This document shows positions 55,226 through 63,051 of a stretch of 64,000 bases of DNA, piece by piece. Source of the DNA: Sphingomonas sp. G-3-2-10 (GTDB lineage Bacteria > Pseudomonadota > Alphaproteobacteria > Sphingomonadales > Sphingomonadaceae); assembly GCF_012927115.1 (NCBI RefSeq), contig NZ_JABBFY010000002.1, forward strand, positions 124,001 through 188,000. The letters run 5' to 3'. How positions within the stretch are numbered: position 1 is the stretch's first letter; each line of letters begins with the position of its first letter. The translations under genes and the position numbers were made by a program. Below the pieces are notes generated by a model. It worked only from the letters and a program-made list of their open reading frames with translations. It did not search any database and was not told where the DNA came from.

Positions 55226-56125
55226 CTAGGAAGCGCCACCGGTCCTAGGCAGGGTTTTCAGGACCCAGTCAGGAAGTTCATATTCCGAAACACAGCGATA
55301 GTCCCAGACGTTCGTGAATTCAGAAAGGACTACTTTTCCGAGGGCCTCGTCAGCATCAATCACGAGCTGCGGCCTCTCCGTTGAAACGACGCCATGAAGG
55401 TAGAAACCGGTGTAGATCAGGTCGTCTATCACCAAAATCGGTATCGATATATTGGTTTGGAAATATCTTATTTTCGTACCATTCAAGTCATAACGCCTCG
55501 TCTTTAAGGCGAGTATATTTCCATCGATGCCATTTTTTACATCATCGGAGCCTCCCAAAATATTCTTCAAATCCACCGAATATGCGCGATGCGAAACTTC
55601 GGCTGACGGGTCTTGGATAGCGATCCGCACATCAACACGATCAGATATTTCGCAAATCTGATTCATGAAATTTGCCAGGTTTGGATCCCACCAGTCCAAT
55701 AACCATACACGGGATTTAGCGCCCTTAATCTGATCCCCAATTTCCCTTATGCTTCTTCTGGACTGAACCGCATGAAGTCCCAATAAATTCTGCCTGTTCT
55801 GGCTGGTGATATAATCAGCGAGGAAATGCCTATTCTGCTGGGCGACCACAGTTGCAATCGCGATATGCTTCTCTCGATCCGACACTTTGCGATAGAAAAT
55901 TTCCAGGCACATCGCGATCAAGGACACCGCAAACGCATTGATCAAAAACGACATTAAGAGGTCGTAGATACCTCCCGCGATTTGCGGGTCCTGAAATTTC
56001 TGGAGTGATGCAATCGCGATCAGGAGGCCGATATTGGCCAAAATCAGAGCCCGGCGGCGGATCCATTCGAGCAAGCTGGCTTCTTCGCTAACAGTATCGG
56101 ATTGTTGTTCTGATTGCCCCGTCAT
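55226..56125 (-). CDS. Two-helix membrane protein of unknown function in an AT-richer island
   Basis: A 299-residue protein. Two membrane segments (ALILANIGLLIAIAS and LMSFLINAFAVSLIAMCLEI) lie near residues 25-80, and a soluble domain of about 200 residues follows. That domain contains AKSRVWLLDWWDPNL and RVDVRIAIQD, a pattern recalling the phospholipase-D-like fold but without an HKD motif. The base composition is clearly lower in GC than the neighbours, and codon use is mixed. The start at 56125 (MTGQSEQQSD) has a GGAGG only 3 nt away. Probably acquired; function unknown. Confidence 0.6.
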   Translation of the reverse strand: MTGQSEQQSDTVSEEASLLEWIRRRALILANIGLLIAIASLQKFQDPQIAGGIYDLLMSFLINAFAVSLIAMCLEIFYRKVSDREKHIAIATVVAQQNRHFLADYITSQNRQNLLGLHAVQSRRSIREIGDQIKGAKSRVWLLDWWDPNLANFMNQICEISDRVDVRIAIQDPSAEVSHRAYSVDLKNILGGSDDVKNGIDGNILALKTRRYDLNGTKIRYFQTNISIPILVIDDLIYTGFYLHGVVSTERPQLVIDADEALGKVVLSEFTNVWDYRCVSEYELPDWVLKTLPRTGGAS

Positions 56126-56460
56126 GTTCCTCCCCCAAGGACGTAACGCGCACTTCAATTCCATAATCAATAAACATGCGCTGGCGCGCAAGAACAATAA
56201 TCGAGATATCTATCCGAATTGGACTGAAAATTCAGAATCGAAATCTGCACTTATTACGAACATGGGGCCATTTTCCTTTCCTTCGATGTGGCCGCCACAA
56301 GGATATAATTCCGGGCCGCCTGACTTATCGCAAAGCAGGCGGGCTCAAGGCAGTCCGATGCGGAATTTTGCAATCGGGCACCCGCCCGCTCAAGCCATCC
56401 CGCGCCATATTGCTTTCGCCGTCCGGCTTGGCCGATAGCCCGCGGTGAAAGGATTCAGCC
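56126..56460. other. AT-richer gap without a recognisable gene
   Basis: The 335 bp between the membrane protein and the FMN reductase share the lower GC content of the former. I see no credible ORF. There is a 7-bp inverted repeat, CCGCCTG...CAGGCGG, near 56317-56343. The right part returns to GC-rich sequence near 56400. It may be the edge of the acquired segment. Confidence 0.5.
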
Positions 56461-57027
56461 ATGCCGCCCCTCAACATCCTCGTTATCCTCGGATCGGTCC
56501 GCGAGGGCCGCATGGCGTTGCCGGTGGGCAATTGGGTGATGGAGCAGGCGGAGGACCGCGACGATCTGTCATGCGAACTGGTCGACCTGAAGGACTGGAA
56601 CCTGCCCTTCTTCCCGCATCCGAAACCGCCGGCAGCGGGCAACTATGCCGATCCGCTCCAGATCCGCTGGGCGGAGAAGATCGCGAGCGCGGACGGCTAT
56701 ATCCTGATCGCGCCCGAATATAATCACTCGTCCAGCGCGGTGCTCAAGAACGCGCTCGACACGGTGTTCGCGGAGTGGAACCGCAAGCCGGTCAGCTATG
56801 TCGCCTATGGCGGCGCGGGCGGCGCGCGTTCGGTCGAGCAACTCCGCATGACTTCGATCGCGCTGGAGATGGCGCCGTTGAACAATGCCGTCCACCTGAT
56901 CCGCCCCGGCGCAAAGCGCGACGGCGACCGGTTCAACGCCGATGGCTATGACCAGAAGGCTCTGGCGGCATTGTTCGACGAACTGGCGTGGTGGGGCCGG
57001 ACGCTGAAGGCCGGACGCGAGGGCTAG
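56461..57027 (+). CDS. NADPH-dependent FMN reductase
   Basis: A 188-residue flavodoxin-fold reductase. ILVILGSVREGRMALPVGNW near the N terminus is the FMN phosphate-binding loop of this family, followed by PEYNHSSSAVLKNALD and YVAYGGAGGARSVEQLR, which shape the flavin site. Members reduce quinones, azo dyes or chromate. GGTGAAAGG precedes the ATG. It converges with an AraC-family regulator gene, overlapping 4 bp, so there is no obvious operon. Confidence 0.9.
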   Translation: MPPLNILVILGSVREGRMALPVGNWVMEQAEDRDDLSCELVDLKDWNLPFFPHPKPPAAGNYADPLQIRWAEKIASADGYILIAPEYNHSSSAVLKNALDTVFAEWNRKPVSYVAYGGAGGARSVEQLRMTSIALEMAPLNNAVHLIRPGAKRDGDRFNADGYDQKALAALFDELAWWGRTLKAGREG

Positions 57028-57782
57028 GCCCGCTGGAAGTAGCGGCCGGGCGTCTCGCCGAACGCCGACCGGAATGCCGCGACGAAGGCGCTGGGCGTCG
57101 CATAGCCTGCGCTGGCCGCGACACGCTTTACGGACGCGCCCGCCGCAAGCTGCTCCATCGCCGCGAGCAATCGCGCCTGCCGCCGCCATCGGCCGAGGCT
57201 GAGCCCGGTCTCGGCAAGGAAGCGGCGCTCGAGGACGCGCAGGCTCATGCCGGCTTCCTCCGCGATCAGCCCCGGCGGAGCATCGCCCCGCGCCCGTTCG
57301 GCAGCTGCGCGCAGCGCCGGACTCTGCGGCTGGGGCAAGTCGAACGGCGGCACCCCGCGCTGCGCGATCTCGCCGCGGATCAACAGCGCCAGCGCCGCCT
57401 CGTGCGCGTCGCGCCCATCCAGCATCCCGATCTCGACCGTGCGCAGCACCAGCTCGCGCAGCAGCGGCGATACGCTGGCGACGGCACAATCTCCCGGCAC
57501 ATCGCCGGCCCATCCGGGTTCGAGATAGAGCGTGCGCAACAGGCTCGCCCCGGCAAAGCCGATCCCGTGCCGCACGCCACCCGGCACCCAGATCGCCCAG
57601 CTGGGCGGCGCGACCCATGAGCCGCGCTCGGTCCACACGCGCATCACCCCGCTCGCGGCGAAGATCAGCTGGTGCCAGTCATGGACATGCGGCGCGATTG
57701 CCTCGCCCGCGCGATGATCGCTGGCCTGGCTGCGCACCAGCAGGAAGGGCTCGTCGGCCACGCTACGCCGTTTTCGCGACAT
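57024..57782 (-). CDS. AraC family transcriptional regulator
   Basis: A 252-residue regulator. The N-terminal part (about 20-100) is a cupin-like sensor (HVHDWHQLIFAASGVMRVWT; PPSWAIWVPGGVRHGIGF). The C-terminal AraC DNA-binding domain (about 165-252) has two HTH units ending in VAASAGYATPSAFVAAFRSA and FGETPGRYFQRA. It is divergent from a VOC gene at 57859 and overlaps the FMN reductase gene on the other side, so either neighbour may be a target. Confidence 0.9.
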   Translation of the reverse strand: MSRKRRSVADEPFLLVRSQASDHRAGEAIAPHVHDWHQLIFAASGVMRVWTERGSWVAPPSWAIWVPGGVRHGIGFAGASLLRTLYLEPGWAGDVPGDCAVASVSPLLRELVLRTVEIGMLDGRDAHEAALALLIRGEIAQRGVPPFDLPQPQSPALRAAAERARGDAPPGLIAEEAGMSLRVLERRFLAETGLSLGRWRRQARLLAAMEQLAAGASVKRVAASAGYATPSAFVAAFRSAFGETPGRYFQRA

Positions 57783-57858
57783 TGTGTGCCGGAATAGCGG
57801 GATTGCGGCGCAGTAGCGACCCCGCCACATTCGCGATCGACAGACAGGAGAGACCCGG

Positions 57859-58239
57859 ATGCCCGCCAATCTCGCTTCCTTCGCGATCCATGCCGACGAT
57901 GTCGATCGCGCCCGCCATTTCTACGAAGCCGTGTTCGGATGGGCGTTCGAGCCGTGGGGGCCGCCGGGCTTCTATCTGATCCATACCGGCACCGGCGACG
58001 CGCCGGGCGTACAGGGCCTCCTCCAGCAGCGCCATGTGCCGCGCACCGGCACCGGGCTGACCGGTGTCGAACCCACCTTCGGGGTGGACGATGTCGATGC
58101 AGTGGCTGCGCGCGTCACCGCCGCCGGGGGAACGATCACCATGCCGAAATCGGTGATCCCCACGGTCGGCGCGCTGATTCGCTTCCTCGATACCGAGGGG
58201 AACGAGATCGGCGCGATGCGCTATGAGATGCGCGGCTGA
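57859..58239 (+). CDS. VOC family protein
   Basis: A 126-residue glyoxalase-like protein. SFAIHADDVDRARHFYEAVF is the first VOC unit with a potential metal His. The middle has FGVDDVDAVAARVTAAGG, and the end is FLDTEGNEIGAMRYE with the final Glu. GGAGAGACCCGG precedes the ATG. Divergent from the AraC regulator gene, with 76 bp between. Activity unknown. Confidence 0.87.
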   Translation: MPANLASFAIHADDVDRARHFYEAVFGWAFEPWGPPGFYLIHTGTGDAPGVQGLLQQRHVPRTGTGLTGVEPTFGVDDVDAVAARVTAAGGTITMPKSVIPTVGALIRFLDTEGNEIGAMRYEMRG

Positions 58240-58245
58240 GCCGGA

Positions 58246-59199
58246 TCAATAATCCTTCCACTCACTGCCCGGCCCCTCGGTCTGCGCCGAGATTCCGGTC
58301 AGCTTCAGCGCGTCGCCCTCAATGGCGAACTCCAGATTGGCGCGGCCGCCGGTGGCGCAGCAATTGGCGTCCGCGTCCTTCCAAAGGTCGGTCTCGGCGC
58401 CCATCGCGTCGCCGGTGAAACTGTAATCGACGCCGTGCCACACGCCGAGTCCCTTCGGCAGCCGCCCTTCCAGCGCCGCGTTCCACCCGCCCATGTCGAT
58501 CTCGACCCAGCGGTCGCCGCGCTTCTGGTAGAGGATGTCGGCATTATGATCGCCGGTGCCGACCATCCGCCCGGGCACCCACAGCAATTTGCTCTCGGCA
58601 TTGTAGCGCGGCGCTTCCATCATCACGCCTTCGAAGGTCCAGCCGATCAGCTTGGGAGCGCCCGGCTTGCTCGCGTCCCACAGCAGAACGCCGGTCGCAC
58701 CGCCATCTGCTTCGGAAGCGCCGCTCTGGAATTGCCAGACGATCTTCGTCCCGTCGCCGTCGCGCAGCACGCCCGACATCGGCACGATGCAGTTCATGCT
58801 CAGCCATGCCGAGAGGCATTTGCTGCCCGTCGCCACCGAATTGGCGTCGCGCACCGCCGCGATGCCCTTCGCCCGAACGATCTCATTCTCCAGCTCGGCG
58901 ATGCGGCTCTGAATCTGGTCGATCAGCGCCTCGCGGCCCAGGGGTTTGTCTTCGCCATCGGTCTGCGTCGCCAGATCCTCGCGAAACTGGCGCGCCCGCA
59001 CCGCCCACGTCGCCGGACGCGAAGTGGCCGCCTCGACCCGCTTCTCCGTCGCCACCAGCTGCGCGTCGAGCCTCGCCAGATCGGCATCGGCGCACACCCG
59101 CTCGGCCAATGCGGCCGGCATCGAACAGGTCTGGGCCTGCGCGGAAAGCGGGGCAGTCATCGCGACAGAGGCAAGCAACACCAACGACCGGACCAACAC
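58246..59199 (-). CDS. Secreted protein with LprI-like N-terminal region (317 aa)
   Basis: GGAGGGG lies 5 nt upstream of a GTG at 59199, giving a clean signal peptide (LVLLASVAMTAPLSAQAQ). That evidence decides the start. After the signal, CSMPAALAERVCADADLARL resembles the DUF1311/LprI pattern of a short helix with paired Cys. A coiled-coil-like helical region follows (ALIDQIQSRIAELENEIVRA). The rest is a domain of about 180 residues with cysteines and several Trp (VWQFQSGAS; WKDADANCCATGG). I do not recognise this C-terminal domain. Confidence 0.68.
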   Translation of the reverse strand: MLVRSLVLLASVAMTAPLSAQAQTCSMPAALAERVCADADLARLDAQLVATEKRVEAATSRPATWAVRARQFREDLATQTDGEDKPLGREALIDQIQSRIAELENEIVRAKGIAAVRDANSVATGSKCLSAWLSMNCIVPMSGVLRDGDGTKIVWQFQSGASEADGGATGVLLWDASKPGAPKLIGWTFEGVMMEAPRYNAESKLLWVPGRMVGTGDHNADILYQKRGDRWVEIDMGGWNAALEGRLPKGLGVWHGVDYSFTGDAMGAETDLWKDADANCCATGGRANLEFAIEGDALKLTGISAQTEGPGSEWKDY

Positions 59200-59269
59200 C
59201 AGATTCCCCTCCTTCAAGATCGTGAAGTGAGGGTTTGGCACTGGATTTTGCGGGCGGAAAGAGGCTATT

Positions 59270-59291
59270 GTGTATTGCGACAATAATACAC
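59270..59291. promoter_or_regulatory. Operator-like motif A upstream of the lipoprotein gene
   Basis: The 22 bp at 59270-59291 begin GTGTATTGC and end TACAC. They contain TGTGTATT/AATACACA arms (59269-59276 and 59285-59292) around 8 bp. A near-copy in opposite orientation lies at 59683-59704 (18 of 22 bases match), which makes a shared regulator likely. Confidence 0.65.
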
Positions 59292-59307
59292 ATTCGAGGT
59301 TATGGCG

Positions 59308-59658
59308 ATGAAACGGGTGATGATCGTGGCCGCGGCACTGCTGGTCGCAGGGTGCGGCGGCAAGGTGACCAAGAGCCAGAGCGTATCCGCAATGCTTGAG
59401 GCCGATATTCCCTCGGGCAACGTGATCCTCAATTGCCGCGCGTCGAGCAGCGGTTCGTGCCACCTGCTACTGGTGACCGGCGAGAAGATCGAGCGCCTCT
59501 CCGCCGATGCCGGCAAGACCGCGACTGCGAGCGGCGTGACCGACACCACCCAATATTGCCTTCAGCAAAGCGCGCCGCAGAACGGCTGCCGCCTCCAGCC
59601 GCTGAATCAGGGCCAGCAGATCGTCCGCAGCGAGAGCAAATATACCGAGACCAACTAG
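59308..59658 (+). CDS. Small lipoprotein (116 aa)
   Basis: The start at 59308 is preferred over an ATG 6 bp earlier because GAGG lies 8 nt upstream. The product begins MKRVMIVAAALLVAGCGGKV with a VAGC lipobox, so it is lipidated at Cys16. The mature part has cysteines in NCRASSSGSCHLL and in YCLQQSAPQNGCRL, perhaps two disulfides. It is likely periplasmic. It precedes the telA gene and shares an operator-like motif with it. Confidence 0.7.
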   Translation: MKRVMIVAAALLVAGCGGKVTKSQSVSAMLEADIPSGNVILNCRASSSGSCHLLLVTGEKIERLSADAGKTATASGVTDTTQYCLQQSAPQNGCRLQPLNQGQQIVRSESKYTETN

Positions 59659-59682
59659 CCTGCTCTTGGCGGCAAGCGACTG

Positions 59683-59704
59683 GTGTACTATATTTGCAAT
59701 ACAC
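59683..59704. promoter_or_regulatory. Operator-like motif B upstream of telA
   Basis: The 22 bp at 59683-59704 start GTGTA and end TACAC, so the ends are exact inverted copies. Read on the minus strand the motif begins GTGTATTGC and matches motif A at 59270-59291 in 18 of 22 positions. It lies 56 bp before the telA start and 7 bp before a hairpin with a U-tract. Confidence 0.65.
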
Positions 59705-59710
59705 TTGATG

Positions 59711-59749
59711 CCGGTGCGAACTGCTCTAGATGTGGAGCACCGGTTTTTT
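59711..59749 (+). promoter_or_regulatory. Leader hairpin with U6 tract before telA (candidate attenuator)
   Basis: CCGGTGC (59711-59717) and GCACCGG (59737-59743) are exact inverted copies around a 19-nt loop and are followed by TTTTTT (59744-59749), GGAGG and then the telA ATG at 59760. The U-tract makes it terminator-like. As it lies between the operator motif and the coding region, it could attenuate telA; it could equally terminate the preceding lipoprotein transcript. Confidence 0.5.
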
Positions 59750-59759
59750 GGAGGTTTGA

Positions 59760-60959
59760 ATGGCAAGCGAGACGCAGGTGGCCGAAGCGGATCTGGTGCT
59801 CACGCCCCCCACGCCCGTAGCAGCGGTCGCGCCCGCGAAGGCCGCCGGACTCGTGCCGGTCGAGGATACGAAGAAGACCGAGTTGCAGACGCGGGTCGAA
59901 AGCTTCATCGACGATCTGATCGCGCAGGACGTGAACTCGCCCGAATTCGGCAAGCGGGTCGATGCGATCGCGGCGATGGGCCAGAAGGAAATCCGCGACG
60001 CCGCGGGCCAGTCGAACCGTTTCCTCGACCGCCCGGTGCGCGCGATGGATCAGGAAACCGGCGTCGGCGCCGATCTGCTCGCGCTGCGCAAAACCGTCGA
60101 GGAGCTCGATCCGGGCAAGAACGGCAAGCTGATTGGCGGCGGCGGCTTCCTCCAGAAGCTGTTCGGTTCGGGCCTGACCGGCTATTTCCGCAAATACCAG
60201 TCGTCGCAGAGCCACATCAACGCGATCCTCAAGAGCCTTGCCAGCGGCAAGGACGAGCTGTTGATGGACAATGCCGCGATCGACACCGAGCGCGCCAATC
60301 TGTGGACCTCGATGGGGCGCCTCGAACAGATGATCTATCTCTCCAAGGAGATGGACGCGAAGCTCGAGGAGAAGGCCAACGAGCTCGACCACACCGATCC
60401 GGCCAAGGCCAAGGCAGTGCGCGAAACCGCGCTATTCTATGTCCGCCAGCGCACCCAGGATCTGCTCACCCAGATGGCAGTGACGGTGCAGGGCTATCTC
60501 GCGCTCGATCTGGTCAAGAAGAACAATGTCGAGCTGGTGAAGGGCGTCGATCGCGCCTCGACCACGACCGTATCGGCGCTGCGCACCGCGGTGACCGTGG
60601 CGCAGGCGCTGACCAACCAGCGGCTGGTGCTGGACCAGATCACTGCACTCAACACCACTACGGCGGGCCTGATCGACTCGACCGGCGCGCTGCTCAAAAG
60701 CCAGTCGGCCGCGATCCATGAGCAGGCGGCAAGCTCGACCATTCCGGTCGAGACGCTCCAGCGCGCGTTCCAGAACATCTACGACACGATGGACGCGATC
60801 GACACGTTCAAGCTCAAGGCACTCGACAGCATGAAGACCACGGTCAACACGCTGTCGAGCGAAGTCGAGAAGTCGAAGGGCTATATCGCCCGTGCCGAAG
60901 GGGCGGCGCAGAACCAGGTCGGCGGGGGCACCGAAACCTTCAAGCTCGAGGCCCTGTAA
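59760..60959 (+). CDS. telA: Toxic anion resistance family protein (TelA)
   Basis: A 399-residue, soluble, helix-rich protein of the TelA family, linked to tellurite, nisin and other cell-envelope stress. The family's conserved heart is present: EELDPGKNGKLIGGGGFLQK, then FRKYQSSQSHINAILKSL, GKDELLMDNAAIDTERANLW, and TVAQALTNQRLVLDQITALN. The start at 59760 follows a GGAGG. It is followed 5 bp later by a membrane protein, a known pairing for telA genes. Operator motif B and the leader hairpin suggest regulated expression. Confidence 0.92.
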   Translation: MASETQVAEADLVLTPPTPVAAVAPAKAAGLVPVEDTKKTELQTRVESFIDDLIAQDVNSPEFGKRVDAIAAMGQKEIRDAAGQSNRFLDRPVRAMDQETGVGADLLALRKTVEELDPGKNGKLIGGGGFLQKLFGSGLTGYFRKYQSSQSHINAILKSLASGKDELLMDNAAIDTERANLWTSMGRLEQMIYLSKEMDAKLEEKANELDHTDPAKAKAVRETALFYVRQRTQDLLTQMAVTVQGYLALDLVKKNNVELVKGVDRASTTTVSALRTAVTVAQALTNQRLVLDQITALNTTTAGLIDSTGALLKSQSAAIHEQAASSTIPVETLQRAFQNIYDTMDAIDTFKLKALDSMKTTVNTLSSEVEKSKGYIARAEGAAQNQVGGGTETFKLEAL

Positions 60960-60964
60960 GACTG

Positions 60965-61666
60965 ATGACCGACGTCGATCGCGAACTGGCACGGGCCGAT
61001 GCACTGCTGGAGCGGACGCGAGACCGCGCCGTTTCCCAGCGCACCCGCCGCAACAAGGAAGTCGAGTTCGCGAGGCGGCTCGGCCGGATTGCGGGCGCCG
61101 ATGCGCTGATCATTATCGGCGCGATCGTGGTCGGGCTGTTCTACCCGCTGGGCATGATGGGCGCGCTGGGCGTGATGGCGCTGCTGATCCTCGCCACGGC
61201 CTTCTTCGCGATCATGCCCGTCAGCGCGCCGGTGACGGTCGAGGCGCTGGGCCAAGTGCCGCTCAAGGCGCTGCCGATGACCACCGAGCGCTGGCTGGAG
61301 ACGCAGCGCCCCGCCCTGCCCGCGCCGGTACGGACCCTGGTCGATTCGATCGGAGTGAAGCTGGAGACGCTGGCGCCGCAGCTGGCCACGCTGAACGAGA
61401 GCGAGCCAGCCGCAGCCGAGGTGCGCAAGCTGATCGGCGAGCAGTTGCCCGAACTGGTCAAAGGCTATCAGCGAGTGCCCGAACCGCTGCGCAAGGTGGA
61501 GCGCAACGGGCTGACGCCTGACCAGCAGCTGACGCAGGGCCTGCAGCTGATCGACGACGAGATCGCGGAGATGACCACCCAGATCGCGCAAGGCGACCTC
61601 GACGCACTGGCGACGCGCGGACGCTATCTCCAGATCCGCTACAAGGACGACGAAATCGCGGGCTAA
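60965..61666 (+). CDS. Membrane protein paired with TelA (233 aa)
   Basis: Follows telA by 5 bp on the same strand. A basic N terminus (RERTRDRAVSQRTRRNK-like region, about residues 1-35) is followed by two hydrophobic segments, ADALIIIGAIVVGLFY and ALGVMALLILATAFFAIM. The C-terminal 140 residues are soluble and helical (LIGEQLPELVKGYQ; EIAEMTTQIAQGDLDAL). In Firmicutes TelA is often accompanied by XpaC-type membrane proteins, and this could be the functional analogue. It ends 4 bp into the Rrf2 gene on the other strand. Confidence 0.75.
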   Translation: MTDVDRELARADALLERTRDRAVSQRTRRNKEVEFARRLGRIAGADALIIIGAIVVGLFYPLGMMGALGVMALLILATAFFAIMPVSAPVTVEALGQVPLKALPMTTERWLETQRPALPAPVRTLVDSIGVKLETLAPQLATLNESEPAAAEVRKLIGEQLPELVKGYQRVPEPLRKVERNGLTPDQQLTQGLQLIDDEIAEMTTQIAQGDLDALATRGRYLQIRYKDDEIAG

Positions 61667-62088
61667 GCCCCGCAGCGGGCGTCGAACGCCGCCGCCAGTT
61701 CGGCGAGGCTGACCGAGCCAAGCCGTTCGATCAGCAGCTTTTCTGCCTCCGCCAGTGCATCCTCTACCGCCGCATTGACCACCTGCTCGACAGCGCAGGC
61801 GGGGTTGGGGTGCTCGTTGCCGATGGCGAAGATCCTCGGCCCGCCCACGGCTTCATGGACATCGAGCAGCGACACATTGGCGAGGTCGCTGGCGAGTACC
61901 CAGCCGCCGCCATGCCCCTTTTCCGACCGGACGTAACCGGCGTCGCGCAGGCCCGCCATCGTGCGGCGGACGACCACGGCGTTGGTCTGGAGCATGGCCG
62001 CGATAACCTCCGACGTCATCGGCCCGTCGTGCCGGGCCATATGCAGCAGCACGTGGAGCATGCGGGAGAGACGACTGTCCTTTCTCAT
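61663..62088 (-). CDS. Rrf2 family transcriptional regulator
   Basis: A 141-residue winged-helix regulator. The HTH (DGPMTSEVIAAMLQTNAVVV then RTMAGLRDAGYV) and the wing GHGGGWVLA are canonical. The Rrf2 cluster region has only one cysteine (PNPACAVEQ) where Fe-S members have three, so it is probably not an Fe-S sensor. It is divergent from a methyltransferase gene, and a short dyad lies in the gap. The start at 62088 has a poor ribosome binding site (GGGG). Confidence 0.9.
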   Translation of the reverse strand: MRKDSRLSRMLHVLLHMARHDGPMTSEVIAAMLQTNAVVVRRTMAGLRDAGYVRSEKGHGGGWVLASDLANVSLLDVHEAVGGPRIFAIGNEHPNPACAVEQVVNAAVEDALAEAEKLLIERLGSVSLAELAAAFDARCGA

Positions 62089-62132
62089 CCCCGCAAGGTG
62101 GCGAAGGTGATGCGCAATTGGCAAGGGCCTCC

Positions 62133-62151
62133 CATCATGATACTTATGATG
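62133..62151. promoter_or_regulatory. Dyad in the Rrf2-methyltransferase intergenic region
   Basis: CATCAT (62133-62138) and ATGATG (62146-62151) are inverted copies around GATACTT. The site lies 45 bp from the Rrf2 start and 26 bp from the methyltransferase start. It is a plausible Rrf2 operator, though short. Confidence 0.45.
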
Positions 62152-62176
62152 TTACATGATTCGCGAGGCCAATGGA

Positions 62177-62956
62177 ATGAAGACGTTCGAGAATCCCGAT
62201 CACTGGGACAATGCCGCCAGCCATTACGAGAAGACCGCCCACCCCTTCACGTCGATGTACGCAGAGGATGCGCTGGCGATGACCGCCATCACGCCGCAGA
62301 GCCGCGTGCTCGACATTGCCGCGGGAACCGGGGCGTTCGCGCTGGCGGCGGCGCGGAGCGGGGCGCAGGTGCTGGCGACCGACTTTTCGGCGGGCATGGT
62401 CGGGCGGATCGCGGCGGCGGGGCTGGCCAATGTCGAAGCGAAAGTGATGGACGGGCAGGCCCTCGACTTGCCGGACGCGGGCTTCGATGTTGTCGCATCG
62501 ATCTTCGGCGTGATGATGTTCCCCGACTGGCGCAAGGGCCTGCGCGAGATGGCGCGAGTAACGCGGCCCGGCGGACAGGGCGTTGTCGCGACCTGGCAGA
62601 GCCGGGGAGCGGCGACCTTCCTGCTGCTGGGGCAGGTTCGGGCGAAGCTGTGGCCCGAGCGCGAGAGCATGCAGATGCCCGAAGCGGTGCAGGCGCTGAG
62701 CGATCCGGCGGACTTCGCGCGCGAACTGATCGCGGCGGGATACAAACATCCGCGTATCGAAAGCGCCACGCACGACTATCTGTTGGACGTCGCTGCGCTG
62801 GAAGCGCCTGACACGTTGTTCGGCATGTCGCCCGACTGGACCTCGCTGAGCGACGCCGAAAAGGCACAAGTTGTCACGGAAGTTGGCGTTGCCGCGGGGG
62901 ATCGCGCGGTGCTGGCGGTTCCGTCAACGGCGTTGATTGGTGTAGCGAACCGCTAA
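62177..62956 (+). CDS. Class I SAM-dependent methyltransferase
   Basis: A 259-residue soluble methyltransferase. VLDIAAGTGAFALAAARSGA is SAM motif I near residue 45, and the post-motif IFGVMMFPDWRKGLREMARV and RPGGQGVVATWQS follow. The start at 62177 is chosen since GAGG lies 8 nt upstream; an in-frame ATG lies 21 bp earlier. It is divergent from the Rrf2 regulator, which may control it. The substrate is unknown (UbiE/COQ5-like fold). Confidence 0.88.
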   Translation: MKTFENPDHWDNAASHYEKTAHPFTSMYAEDALAMTAITPQSRVLDIAAGTGAFALAAARSGAQVLATDFSAGMVGRIAAAGLANVEAKVMDGQALDLPDAGFDVVASIFGVMMFPDWRKGLREMARVTRPGGQGVVATWQSRGAATFLLLGQVRAKLWPERESMQMPEAVQALSDPADFARELIAAGYKHPRIESATHDYLLDVAALEAPDTLFGMSPDWTSLSDAEKAQVVTEVGVAAGDRAVLAVPSTALIGVANR

Positions 62957-62958
62957 AT

Positions 62959-63049
62959 CTTCCCCCGCCAGGGGAGGCAAGCGGCCATTTCTGTTTCGTG
63001 TCCGCCCCCTCCGTCGCCTTCGGCGCCACCTCCTTTACGGGGGAGGATT
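62959..63049. repeat. C-rich hairpin repeat before the inositol-monophosphatase gene
   Basis: TCCCCC/GGGGAGG at about 62960-62976 and CCTCC/GGGGGAGG near 63028-63048 form two stems in the 95-bp convergent gap. It resembles the other intergenic C-rich elements. Confidence 0.6.
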
Positions 63050-63051
63050 GG

